Assembly (NCBI RefSeq): GCF_001729485.1
Contig: NZ_CP017157.1
Location: forward strand, 4,464,001 to 4,528,000
Length of the DNA stretch: 64,000 nucleotides
Reading direction: 5' to 3'
From: Streptomyces lydicus
GTDB lineage: Bacteria; Actinomycetota; Actinomycetes; Streptomycetales; Streptomycetaceae
Positions 17,310-26,026 of the stretch are shown one piece after another. The notes below the pieces were generated by a model that was not told the origin of the DNA, ran no database searches, and saw nothing but the letters and a program-made list of their open reading frames with translations. The translations under genes and the position numbers were made by a program. Every line of letters begins with the position of its first letter. The first letter of the stretch is position 1.

Positions 17310-18260
17310 TCAGACGGCCGGCCAGGAATGGCAGGTGAGGGGGTCCGCCGCCAGCCAGGCGGCGATGGCCTGGGTGATCGGCTGGTCGGTGTCGAGCTGG
17401 ATGAAACCGAACTGGCCGCCCTGGTTGCATTCGAGGAACCACCAGGTTCCGCTCTGGTCCTCGGCGAAGTCGAAGGCACCGTACGCGAGCTGAGCGGTGG
17501 TCATGTAGGCCGCCACCGACCGCCGTACCTGGTCGGGCACCTCGGCCGGCTTCCATGTGCTGTTCTCCGTGAAGCGGCTGTCCACCTCGTCCGGGTCGGC
17601 TTCCTTGCGGGCGGCGAAGAGGTGACCGTCGACGCAGGTCAGCCGGATGTCGGCCTGCTTGCTGACGTGCTGCTGGAGCAGCGTCGGACCGGCCGCCACC
17701 GCGCTGAAGTCCGCGTCGGGACTGATCCGGGTGGTGGGCAGCACCATCGGGGGGTCGCCGGGGTGCTTCCCGGACACCGACTTCACCACCAGGTCGCGGT
17801 GGGTGGCGGCGAACTGGCGGGCGACGGCGGGGAACGTGGTGATCAGGGTGGCGGGCACGGTGAACCCGGACCGCTGGGCGATGTGCAGCTGCCAGGGCTT
17901 GTAGCGGGCCTGCGCGGCGGCGACGGGGTGGTTCATCCAGCGTGCCCGGGTGGAGGTGAGCATGCCGTACAGCGCCTGCTCGGCCTCCGCGGTCAGCCAG
18001 GTGGAGCGCTCCGCCACACGGGTCCCCGGCGTGCCGGGGCGGCGGACCCATATCGAGCGCAGGCTGCCGAGACTCACCATGCGTTCGCCCGTCTTGAGGT
18101 AGCCGTGGAAACCGTCGCCTGCGTAGTCCGCGGAGAGGGCGATGCTCCCGGGCAGGTCGGCGGGGTCGAGGCGGACGAGCGGGACACCGAGGTCGTGGAG
18201 GGTCGAGACGACCATGTCCGCTGTCAAGTCCTCCTCGCAGGTAAGGACCAGGACGGTCAT
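17310..18260 (-). CDS. tgmB: ATP-grasp RiPP ligase (graspetide maturase)
   Basis: A 316-residue ATP-grasp enzyme of the MvdD/SAV_5884 graspetide group. Such enzymes phosphorylate Asp/Glu side chains of a precursor peptide and join them to Ser/Thr (ester) or Lys (amide), making macrocycles. Seen here: an N-terminal pre-ATP-grasp segment (MTVLVLTCEEDLTADMVVS), RWMNHPVAAAQARYKPWQLHIA, ATP-binding lysines in DLVVKSVSG, LLQQHVSKQADIRLTCVDG, and the metal-binding YGAFDFAEDQSGTWWFLECNQGGQF. The start ATG at 18260 is only 6 bp after the precursor gene stop. No methyltransferase gene follows; the next gene is convergent. Confidence 0.93.
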   Translation of the reverse strand: MTVLVLTCEEDLTADMVVSTLHDLGVPLVRLDPADLPGSIALSADYAGDGFHGYLKTGERMVSLGSLRSIWVRRPGTPGTRVAERSTWLTAEAEQALYGMLTSTRARWMNHPVAAAQARYKPWQLHIAQRSGFTVPATLITTFPAVARQFAATHRDLVVKSVSGKHPGDPPMVLPTTRISPDADFSAVAAGPTLLQQHVSKQADIRLTCVDGHLFAARKEADPDEVDSRFTENSTWKPAEVPDQVRRSVAAYMTTAQLAYGAFDFAEDQSGTWWFLECNQGGQFGFIQLDTDQPITQAIAAWLAADPLTCHSWPAV

Positions 18261-18266
18261 CGACGT

Positions 18267-18458
18267 TCAGTCGTCGAAGTGGGTCTTGGAGCCGGCGGTG
18301 GAGGCGGTGGTGCCGGTCGCCAGCAGGACCGCCCGGCTGCTGGTGGCCGGGCGCCCGTCGGGCAGGACGTTGAGTTGCCGCGTGGCGTCGTAGGTGTAGG
18401 GAGTGGCGGCCGACGACTTCACCGCCGGACGGGCGTAGCTCAACGCAAACGGTCGCAT
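18267..18458 (-). CDS. tgmA: Graspetide precursor peptide
   Basis: A 63-residue peptide beginning MRPFALSYARP, the leader motif of ATP-grasp-modified RiPP precursors recognised by the maturase. The C-terminal third (about residues 39-63) is the probable core: rich in Thr, Ser and one Lys (T48, T50, T51, S53, T54, S57, K58, T59) and ending with two aspartates, D62 and D63. These supply hydroxyl/amine donors and carboxylate acceptors for side-chain ester or amide rings. Only two acidic residues lie in the core, so at most two rings would be expected, plus D34 if the core is longer. The ATG at 18458 follows AAGGAGAAGG. It is directly upstream of the ligase gene. Confidence 0.9.
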   Translation of the reverse strand: MRPFALSYARPAVKSSAATPYTYDATRQLNVLPDGRPATSSRAVLLATGTTASTAGSKTHFDD

Positions 18459-18842
18459 ACCTTCTCCTTCAAAAACCCCGTGTTCCGCCCCCCATGACTC
18501 GGTCAGGGACGGGTAGTTCGCCGGACGACTCTGCACAGATGACGCAACTCTTCGGTCAATAGTTGCCATCTTTGCTCGTTTCCGGCGATCCACTTGACGG
18601 AACTTCCATCAGAACGTAATTACCAGACCGACGTATACCGCCTGCCCGTGATAGCCGCGTTACGCGGCGTATTCCTCTCCTGATGAGGCGTGAAGGGGCG
18701 CTCGGACAGCTCGCCGGCGCCTTCCATGGATGGAGTACACGCGGGCGCACTTATCGCTACACTCTCGCTCTGCTATATGAACACTACGCAGAGCGAGCGC
18801 CGGTGTGGGTAGGGCTGCGGGTGGTTTCGGGGGGTAGCACGC
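18459..18842. other. Divergent regulatory region between graspetide and STAND genes
   Basis: About 384 bp, AT-richer than its surroundings at 18520-18660. It must hold the leftward promoter for the graspetide pair and the rightward promoter for the giant STAND gene. One good rightward candidate is listed separately; I see no clear palindrome. Confidence 0.45.
18594..18622 (+). promoter_or_regulatory. Candidate sigma-70-type promoter for the STAND gene
   Basis: TTGACG (18594-18599), a 17-bp spacer and TAATTA (18617-18622), about 220 bp before the ATG at 18843. Match and spacing are good; the long leader makes it uncertain. Confidence 0.45.
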
Positions 18843-21800
18843 ATGGTTCCACAGGTTGAATTCGCGCCGACATGCGGCATCGACGACGATGACCGGGGAT
18901 ACCTCATCGACGCCCTTTGCGATGTGGCCGTACTGGACGGCGAGGTCGCCCCGGCGGACGACGGAACCGCACCGAAGGGCTACTGGCCTGCCGGTGTGCA
19001 CACCGTCACGGTCCTGCGGCGACTCGCCGGCGGGCGCAGTGGTTCCGAAGTCCTGGAGATCGAGGTTGGCGTGAAAAAGGCGGCCGGTTTCCTCCAGGTC
19101 GCAAAGCTCATGAGTCATGCCGAGGCCGTACAGGAGTGGGACGCATTCACCGCCTTGGCGAGAAAGCACGACGACACTCTTTACGTACCCATCGTCGCGG
19201 TGAGTCGATCGGTGATCGACAAACAGTACGCGGTGGACTTCAAACGGCACGTGGTCGTCTACGCCCACGTACGGGACCGCGACCAGAACACCGAGGGAAC
19301 CGTCCGGTCGCTGGAAGACGTGGTTGTCGAGGCCATTGCGAATCCAGAGGCCACAGCGCAGGGTGTGGCGGCGCTTTCCTCGATGATGAGCACGCTGCGG
19401 AACAAGCTCTACCGCAACGCCGCCTCCGCCTCCGAACAGCTCCTGCGGCAGGAGAACTGGAGCCTCGGCCCCAATGTGGTGCTGAAGGCCGATGAGATCG
19501 ACGCCGCGGGGCTCGGCCCGGTACGGCTCGTCGACGGCAACCCCGGTGCCCAGGACCTCCGCAGGCCCGCGGTGACCTCCACCGAGCTCCTCCGGGCGTC
19601 CACCTCGCCGCCCGGCGACGGGCGGAGCCTGGTCAAGGGCGACACCGTCCGCCTGATGCTGGACAAGGCGGAGGTGGCGGGCCCGATGGTCTCCGGGGAG
19701 TTCAACTCCCTGCGGGTGCACGTCGAACTCACCGGTGGCGCCGCCGAGCGCAAGGACGTCGCCACGCTGATCGGCAGGCGTCCGCTCGACGTGTACGGGA
19801 CGGTGCAGTCCACCCGCGCCCAGCGCTGGTCGGACCTCTTCGCCGCCCGCCTGCGCACGAAAGGGGACTTCTCCGAGTCCGAAGGGCTGCTCCAGTACGA
19901 CGGGATGACCGTGGGGCACCCGGTGAAGGCGCTGCGCAGTGTCCTGTCGTCGTCCGCCGAGGCGCGCACGCGGGCGTCCGTGCACGGCGACCTCAACCCG
20001 CGGAACATCATGTTCTGCGAGAAGAACCCCTATCTGATCGACTTCGCGTCCTTCGAGCCGGACGGGGACCTGCTCGCCGACCTCGCCTGGATGGAGGTGT
20101 GCGTCCTCCGCGACTGCGTGGCCCCGGCCCTCTCCTGGTCCGATCTGGTGCGCCTGCAGCGGTACTTGGCGCTGCTCACCGTCGTCACCCCGCTGTGGGG
20201 AGCCGACGCGGTGGTGCCCGCCGCGGCCTTCCTCGTGGACTCGATCGCCGGGGAGGCGCCCGTACTGAGCCGCTGTCTGGCGCTGCTGTGGGCCCTGCGG
20301 CTGGGCATCTGGAAGACCGTGCCGGCCGAGGACCAGGAGAACTGGCCCCGGCACTACTTCCAGCACCTGACCCTGGCCGCCTGCCGCACGTTCAAGTGGG
20401 CGACCGACGAGCAGTCCGAGCACCAGGTCGGCGCGTCCACCGCGGCGTCCGGAGTGGCCGCGGAGTGCCTCGTCCCCGGCTACCGCCACTTCTTCGACCA
20501 GTGGACCGTCAACCAGGCGCGGACCGCCCGCGAGATGCTGCTGGGAAACCCCGACGAGCTGAGCTGGCCGTCCGCCGACCTGCTGACGGCGGCGCTGGTG
20601 GCCGCCGGTGTCGAAAGGCCCAGGCAGCCCGGCTCACCGGTGCGGCGGGCGACCGAGCGGCTGTTCAGCGGCCCGCTGGCGCCGGCGGTCGAGGAGCTGC
20701 AACGCCATTGCCGGGACAAGGAGTTCGACAGCTCCCAGCACTACCGCGACTTCACCTACATCCCCCTGGAGGGCCGGGTGCTGGCGGCCGGCGAGCCCTA
20801 CGTCCAGCAGGGCGAGGGGGCCTCCGCGGCGCCCAAGAGCTGCTTACGCCTGCTGGCGCAGCACGACGTCGCGGTGCTGGTCGCCGACTCGGGATCGGGC
20901 AAGAGCGTGGTGGTCCGCGAGCTCAAGATGCGCATCATGAACGCGTTCTCCAAGAACGCCGACCCCGACGCCGCCGCCGGTACCCCGTGCTGCCTCCCGC
21001 TGTCCGTCAGCGCCGTGCAGCTGAGCATCGCCCTGCACGCCGCCGTCGAGCTGACGCCCGCCACGGTGCTGCGCGGTCTGATCGAGCTTCCGCAGGAGGT
21101 GTCACAGAGCCGGCTGGAGCGCCTGCTGGAGATCGGGGCCATCCATCTGACGGTGGACGACCTGCACAAGGTCGAGCTGCGGCACCGCAGGAATGTCACC
21201 GCGTGGCTCAAGGAGCTGCACGTCACGCATCCGCAGGTGCGACTCGTGGTGTGCCAGCGCGGCGGGGACTACCAGCCCGAGGTCTTCGGGTGGCCGGCGG
21301 TCGTGCTGCACAAGGTACGGGAGCAGCCCGCGCGCGCCTTCATCGCCGACGAGCTGCGCAAGAAGCACCCGGCCAACTGGCAGGCGGAGTTCGCCCGGCT
21401 GGAGGAGCTCCTCTTCAAGGACCCGGCCGCGAAGGCACTGCGCGAACTCGCCGGCCGTCCGCTGTTCCTGAAGATGCTGGTGAGGCACTTCGTGGACGCC
21501 GGTGAGGTGCCCTCCAACCCGGGAGTCCTGGTCCACAAGTACCTGGAGCGCATGCTGAAGTCGGGTGACCACGCGATCCCGGTGGCCCAGCAGAAGCAGA
21601 TGCTCAACAAACTGGTGAGCAAGCTCGGGGACTCCGGGTCGCTGAGCCGCGAGGAGGCCGTCGAGGTCATCCAGGACCCGGCCCGGCACAACGCCGAACA
21701 GGACCTGGACACGCTGCTCTCGACGACCGCCGTACAGCAGGACGCCTCCCGGATCACCTTCTGCAACCGGCTGGTGCAGGCGCTGTGCGCGGCGTCCGTC

Positions 21801-23888
21801 CTGCTGGAGGATGCCCAGGACCACGTCCCGGCGGTGACCGAACGCATCCGAAGATTCGGGTGGCGCGACGCGGCCCTCTTCCTCGTCGCCGATCCGCACG
21901 CGGACGCGGAGACCGTGGCCGCCGTCCTGCGCACCGCGGTGGAGGCGAACCCCTGGTACGGCGCGCTGCTGCTGCAGGCGGCGCCCGAGGACGCGGTGCC
22001 CGAGGTGCGGCAGGCGTTCCTGGAGGCGCAGCAGGCGGTGCTGCGTTCGGAGGCGAGCGGCCGGCCGGCGTGGCGGCGGTCGGCCTACGCGCTGGCCAAG
22101 TACGGCGCCCGGTCCGCCATGGACGTCCTGCAGCAGATCACGCTGGACGAGCGCAGCGATCCGCAGGCGGTGAAGGCGGCGCTGGACGGCCTGGTGATGA
22201 TGCACCGGTGGTTCGTCCCGGACGCGACCGCCGTCCTGCAGGAGGTCCTGTCCCGGCTGCTCGATCCGCCGCCGGACGTGACCGTCGGCGATTCCGTCGT
22301 CGTACGGGCGCTGCGCAGCATTCAGGCCACCGGGCTGACGAGCCTCGCGGGCCATGCGTGGTCCCGGCTGGAGCAGCCCGGGGTTTCCTGGGAGGTGACC
22401 TCCCAGGCGTGGGAGACGCTCGCCCAGCTGGAGGTGCTGCCCAACCGGGCACTGCGCGCCGGGTACGCCCAGGCGTGTGCCCGGCAGCTGTCCGAGATCG
22501 ACCGCGAGCTGGGCAGCACCGCGGCGACCTCCGAGGCGGAGCGGCTCAACGAGGAGCGGCTGTTCCTGCTGAAGCGGCTGGCCGCCGAGGGGGACATCGA
22601 GACGCTGCTGGCGTACCGCTTCCGGGCCGGCCTCGCGGAGTGCCCGGACTGGCGGGAGATGCTCGACCGGGCGGCCAGGACCGTACAGGCGGGCTCGCCG
22701 CAGAACGTGCTGGCCGGTGCGCTGCTCGACCAGGAGATGTTCGGCGCGGGCCCCGACGGCTGGAAGGAGCTGCTGACGCAGCCCAACGAGCACCTGGCGG
22801 TGATCGGGGCGCACCGGCTGCTGGCGGACGGCCGGGTCCTGGGGGCGCCGCTGCTGGCGGAGGTCGGTGCCCGGGCGTCGGCGAAGCGGCTGTCGATCGT
22901 GGCGGCGTTCGTGCACTGCCTGTCGCCCGATGACCAGGTGGTGCTGGAGCGGCTGCTGGAGCCCGTACTGGCCACGCTCACCGCGGAGTTCGTCGACCCG
23001 GTGGCCTGTCTGGTGTCCGCGGCCGGAACCCTCGACCACGACCTGGGACTGCGGCTGGCACTGCGGGTGCAGGAGGCGCTGATCGAGCACGGGCTGGAGC
23101 AGCAGGCGGTGCACTGGCCGTGGTGCACGACCTGGCGCCGGATGCTGCCGCTGCGCGCGGAGACGGCACTGTTCGTCGATGAACAGGGCATCGACTCCCC
23201 CACCCTGACCGGGCTGCTGGGCAGCGTCGACGTGCTGCTCGACGCGCCGTTCGTCCAGCCGATGGTGCTCGCCCCGACGGTGCGGCAGCAGCTGTTGTCC
23301 CTGCAGCCGAAGAGTCCGGAGGGCATAGCCGCCCACCAGTTCGTCATGCTGGCGGCCAGCGCGGGGCTCTACGAGGCGCTGCCGTTCGTCCATGAGGTCG
23401 CCACCAACCAGCACAACATCGGCAGCGTCATCACCCACTCCCACGGCCGGCACGGCCTGGTGCCGGTGGCCCTGGCGGCGCACGCCACCACCGCCATCGG
23501 CTACCTCGGCCGGCTGGCGCTGCTGGAGGACCTGATGCTGGAGGCCGATACGGCGGAGCAGGCGCTGCACCGGATGGCGCACGAGACCGACGCGCTGCAT
23601 CCCAGTGTGGAGCGGGCCCGTCTGGTGGGACTGGGTTACTGGGGCCACTGGCAGGACCTGTTGACGGCACTGTCGCCCGGGGACCCGGTGCTGGCGGCAG
23701 CCGCCCGCAACATCGTCACGCACTGGCTGCCCGGTCCCCGGGACCGGATGGGTGAAGCCTGTTTCCACAGCATCGCGCGGTGGACCGGGCACGAGCTGAG
23801 GACCGGGAAGCTGCCGGCATCGACGCAGGCGGTGCTGACGCACATCCGCGACAGCACGGAAACGAGACTGGGGCGCTATGTGCGGTGA
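18843..23888 (+). CDS. Giant kinase-like / STAND NTPase / helical-repeat protein of a VMAP-vWA conflict locus
   Basis: A 1681-residue protein in three parts. Residues about 1-520 hold a phosphotransferase/kinase-like domain: VHGDLNPRNIMF with H381, D383 and N388, then LIDFASF with D400, the pattern of APH or choline-kinase-type active sites. It resembles ternary-complex-associated domain 9 (TCAD9; my attribution). Residues about 640-960 form a STAND/NACHT-like NTPase: P-loop ADSGSGKS (681-688, K687), Walker B HLTVDDLHKVE (D772, D773), then a helical segment after VRLVVCQRGG. From about 1000 to 1681 the sequence is Leu/Ala-rich helical repeat, like HEAT or TPR sensors. There is no membrane segment or recognisable nuclease. 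It likely couples target sensing to oligomerisation. ATG at 18843 with a GGGGGG site upstream. Confidence 0.85.
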   Translation: MVPQVEFAPTCGIDDDDRGYLIDALCDVAVLDGEVAPADDGTAPKGYWPAGVHTVTVLRRLAGGRSGSEVLEIEVGVKKAAGFLQVAKLMSHAEAVQEWDAFTALARKHDDTLYVPIVAVSRSVIDKQYAVDFKRHVVVYAHVRDRDQNTEGTVRSLEDVVVEAIANPEATAQGVAALSSMMSTLRNKLYRNAASASEQLLRQENWSLGPNVVLKADEIDAAGLGPVRLVDGNPGAQDLRRPAVTSTELLRASTSPPGDGRSLVKGDTVRLMLDKAEVAGPMVSGEFNSLRVHVELTGGAAERKDVATLIGRRPLDVYGTVQSTRAQRWSDLFAARLRTKGDFSESEGLLQYDGMTVGHPVKALRSVLSSSAEARTRASVHGDLNPRNIMFCEKNPYLIDFASFEPDGDLLADLAWMEVCVLRDCVAPALSWSDLVRLQRYLALLTVVTPLWGADAVVPAAAFLVDSIAGEAPVLSRCLALLWALRLGIWKTVPAEDQENWPRHYFQHLTLAACRTFKWATDEQSEHQVGASTAASGVAAECLVPGYRHFFDQWTVNQARTAREMLLGNPDELSWPSADLLTAALVAAGVERPRQPGSPVRRATERLFSGPLAPAVEELQRHCRDKEFDSSQHYRDFTYIPLEGRVLAAGEPYVQQGEGASAAPKSCLRLLAQHDVAVLVADSGSGKSVVVRELKMRIMNAFSKNADPDAAAGTPCCLPLSVSAVQLSIALHAAVELTPATVLRGLIELPQEVSQSRLERLLEIGAIHLTVDDLHKVELRHRRNVTAWLKELHVTHPQVRLVVCQRGGDYQPEVFGWPAVVLHKVREQPARAFIADELRKKHPANWQAEFARLEELLFKDPAAKALRELAGRPLFLKMLVRHFVDAGEVPSNPGVLVHKYLERMLKSGDHAIPVAQQKQMLNKLVSKLGDSGSLSREEAVEVIQDPARHNAEQDLDTLLSTTAVQQDASRITFCNRLVQALCAASVLLEDAQDHVPAVTERIRRFGWRDAALFLVADPHADAETVAAVLRTAVEANPWYGALLLQAAPEDAVPEVRQAFLEAQQAVLRSEASGRPAWRRSAYALAKYGARSAMDVLQQITLDERSDPQAVKAALDGLVMMHRWFVPDATAVLQEVLSRLLDPPPDVTVGDSVVVRALRSIQATGLTSLAGHAWSRLEQPGVSWEVTSQAWETLAQLEVLPNRALRAGYAQACARQLSEIDRELGSTAATSEAERLNEERLFLLKRLAAEGDIETLLAYRFRAGLAECPDWREMLDRAARTVQAGSPQNVLAGALLDQEMFGAGPDGWKELLTQPNEHLAVIGAHRLLADGRVLGAPLLAEVGARASAKRLSIVAAFVHCLSPDDQVVLERLLEPVLATLTAEFVDPVACLVSAAGTLDHDLGLRLALRVQEALIEHGLEQQAVHWPWCTTWRRMLPLRAETALFVDEQGIDSPTLTGLLGSVDVLLDAPFVQPMVLAPTVRQQLLSLQPKSPEGIAAHQFVMLAASAGLYEALPFVHEVATNQHNIGSVITHSHGRHGLVPVALAAHATTAIGYLGRLALLEDLMLEADTAEQALHRMAHETDALHPSVERARLVGLGYWGHWQDLLTALSPGDPVLAAAARNIVTHWLPGPRDRMGEACFHSIARWTGHELRTGKLPASTQAVLTHIRDSTETRLGRYVR

Positions 23889-23943
23889 ACGGAGCACCCG
23901 CCGGCCGCGTGCCGGGGGCCGGACGGGACGGTGCGGACGCGCC

Positions 23944-24372
23944 TCAGGGCAGGCCCATCTCCCGTTTGGCCGCGGCCACCACCAGCCGGCGGCACCGGGC
24001 CGCGGCGAGCAGTGCCTCCTGCCGGGCGGCACCCGGCCGGGCCTCCTGGGCGGTGCGCTGGGCGCGCAGCAGATCCTCTCCGGCGCGCAGGACTTCCTCG
24101 GAGGCGAGCAGCCGCAGCCGGGTCAGCTGGCTGCGCATTTCCGCGTAGCACTCCTGGGCGTCGTCGCCGTCGACGGCCCGCCGGGCGGGGGCGTCGCGGA
24201 CGACGTCGGAGTGCGCCCAACTCGCCTCCAGGAACGCCACGAAGGCGTCGGTGAGCGACTCGCGTGCCCACTTGCGGTGCTCGCGGCGGCCCCCGACCAC
24301 CGTCGTCACGACCAAAGTGGCCAGGCTCGTCGCGGCCGCCACCCATGCTGCCCACGCACTCGCGTCCCCCAT
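23944..24372 (-). CDS. Small membrane-anchored helical protein
   Basis: A 142-residue protein: one N-terminal membrane helix (ASAWAAWVAAATSLATLVVT, about 4-26), then a charged, almost wholly helical cytoplasmic part (LRLLASEEVLRAGEDLLRAQ) probably forming a coiled coil. I do not recognise a named family; many Streptomyces encode such single-helix proteins, often beside regulatory or conflict genes. It is on the opposite strand between the STAND gene, with which it converges, and the VMAP gene, from which it diverges by 184 bp. It may be a membrane receptor or anchor for the system, or unrelated. Confidence 0.65.
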   Translation of the reverse strand: MGDASAWAAWVAAATSLATLVVTTVVGGRREHRKWARESLTDAFVAFLEASWAHSDVVRDAPARRAVDGDDAQECYAEMRSQLTRLRLLASEEVLRAGEDLLRAQRTAQEARPGAARQEALLAAARCRRLVVAAAKREMGLP

Positions 24373-24556
24373 GGCCCCATTGTCTCCGCCGCGGAGTGGT
24401 GCCGGGGGCGCAATCAGCTGGATGCGACGGCTGTCAAGCTCGCAAACTCATCTCATTTTCTCCTTGGCCTGGCGGTGTCCACTGGTGGACAGTCATGGCT
24501 GGGGAGTCAGGCAGCCGGCGCCGATGCCGGATTGTTCGACCGTTCCTTGGGGGGGC

Positions 24557-26026
24557 ATGGCCATGGCGTCAGCTGAATCAGAGCGGCCGGACGGCGTCGG
24601 AAGAGGAAGCGGGGACGCCGCACCGGTGTCGTTGCAGCGGGCGATGGTGGAGGTGCTGGCCGGCGCACCGCGGCTTGCCTCCCATTCGGGGCGGCGGGCC
24701 CTGGTCCGGATGCTGGCCCAGTTGCTGGACGATTCGCTGAGCGAGCCCGACGCACAGGCCCGTTCCCTCGACCAGTTCTCCCAGCTGGTGGCGGAGTGCA
24801 CCGCGCTGGCCGAGGGCGCCGACGCGCTGGCGGACGCCGTCGGGACGCTGACCGGCGATCCGCGCACCACACGGGAGCTGCGGCAGCTGTGCGACCGCTG
24901 GTCGGCGCGGACCTGGCTCGCCGAGTCCGAACTACTGGCCCTGGAAGGTCTGTTGAGCCAGGTGCCGTCCGACGACGTGCAGGTCATCGCGCAGGCGTCC
25001 CTGCAGCCGCTGGCCTCGCCACTGCCGGTGCACTGCACCCATGCGTGGAGCATCCTGCTCCATCTGCTGCGGCGCAATGCGCTGCCCAACGGGCTGCCGC
25101 CGTTCATGGCGTTCCTGGAGTACCTGGCGGCCGCGGTCGACGACGGCGTCGGGGAGCAGATCCGCAGTTGGACGCTCCGGCACGCGCAGGCGTCCGGGCT
25201 GGTGTCGTCGCTGCGGGAGTGCCGGAAGCGCGCGACGTCGGTCCAGTTGCCGGACGCCACCGACCGCCGGGTGATGTTCGTGCTGATGCCGGACGGCCTG
25301 TCGAGCGACTACTACGTCCTGCGGGTGTGGCACGACGAGGGAGGCGCCTACGACGGTCCCCCTTTGCGGGACGACGACACCCGGGTGCGGGAGACGGAGA
25401 TCGCCCGGGCCGTCGCCAGCCGATTGCGGCACGCCCTGGTCGACGGTCAGCGTACGGACCTCACGGTCGAGTTCTGGCTGCCGCTGGCGCTGGTCAACGA
25501 GCCGGTGTGGGAGTGGTGCCGGCCGGCGGGGGAACAGGAGGCCGCCTGGGACTGCCGGGTGCTGGTGCGCAGTCTGGACCGGCTGCGGTCGCCCGACTCC
25601 CATTCGTCGTGGCGTGAACGCTGGATGCAGCTGATGCGTGAGGACGTGCCCGCTCCGCCGTACGCGGGCCGCCGCGAGGCCGGGGAGGCGGGCCGGCGGT
25701 CGGGGGAACCACTGGTCCTCAACTCGCCTCCCGATGTGGAGGACGGCCGCAGGGAGCTGATGGACGCCATCCGTGCCGGGGCCCCGGCCATCCTGTGGCA
25801 CCGCCAGAACTGCTCGCAGTCGTTCCACGAGTCGGTGCAGAACCTCATTCACCGCGGCCCGCTGAAGGACCTGCCCAGCAGGATCGGGGAGATCCACCTG
25901 TCGCCGGGGCCGTTGGGCGACGAGGCGGAGCTGCTGCGCGAGGTGACGCTGCTGTGGGACGACCCGGACCGTCAGCTGCCGGTCCTCAGGCCGCTCGTCG
26001 CCCCGGATGAGGTCGCCGCACCGTGA
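24557..26026 (+). CDS. VMAP (vWA-MoxR-associated protein) with N-terminal effector-associated-type domain
   Basis: A 489-residue cytoplasmic protein. Residues about 20-110 are a helical domain (LQRAMVEVLAGAPRLASHSG..) like the effector-associated domains (EAD2 type) of bacterial conflict proteins. The middle (about 110-240) is helical and fits the VMAP middle region. The C-terminal half, from RRVMFVLMPDGLSSDYYVLR through LTVEFWLPLALVNEPVWEW, AILWHRQN, LPSRIGEIHLS and LLWDDPDRQLPVLRPLVAP, is the VMAP-C domain. No protease, nuclease or other enzyme domain is present. The ATG at 24557 lies right after a G run; an ATG at 24563 is also possible. Its stop overlaps the vWA start by 4 nt (GTGA), so the two are coupled. 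Confidence 0.85.
   Translation: MAMASAESERPDGVGRGSGDAAPVSLQRAMVEVLAGAPRLASHSGRRALVRMLAQLLDDSLSEPDAQARSLDQFSQLVAECTALAEGADALADAVGTLTGDPRTTRELRQLCDRWSARTWLAESELLALEGLLSQVPSDDVQVIAQASLQPLASPLPVHCTHAWSILLHLLRRNALPNGLPPFMAFLEYLAAAVDDGVGEQIRSWTLRHAQASGLVSSLRECRKRATSVQLPDATDRRVMFVLMPDGLSSDYYVLRVWHDEGGAYDGPPLRDDDTRVRETEIARAVASRLRHALVDGQRTDLTVEFWLPLALVNEPVWEWCRPAGEQEAAWDCRVLVRSLDRLRSPDSHSSWRERWMQLMREDVPAPPYAGRREAGEAGRRSGEPLVLNSPPDVEDGRRELMDAIRAGAPAILWHRQNCSQSFHESVQNLIHRGPLKDLPSRIGEIHLSPGPLGDEAELLREVTLLWDDPDRQLPVLRPLVAPDEVAAP

Noticed and set aside
21102..24032. 976-codon open frame antisense to the STAND gene
   Set aside because: Low-complexity Arg/Gln/Pro/His translation typical of the antisense shadow of a GC-rich gene; the + strand protein has clear domain motifs.
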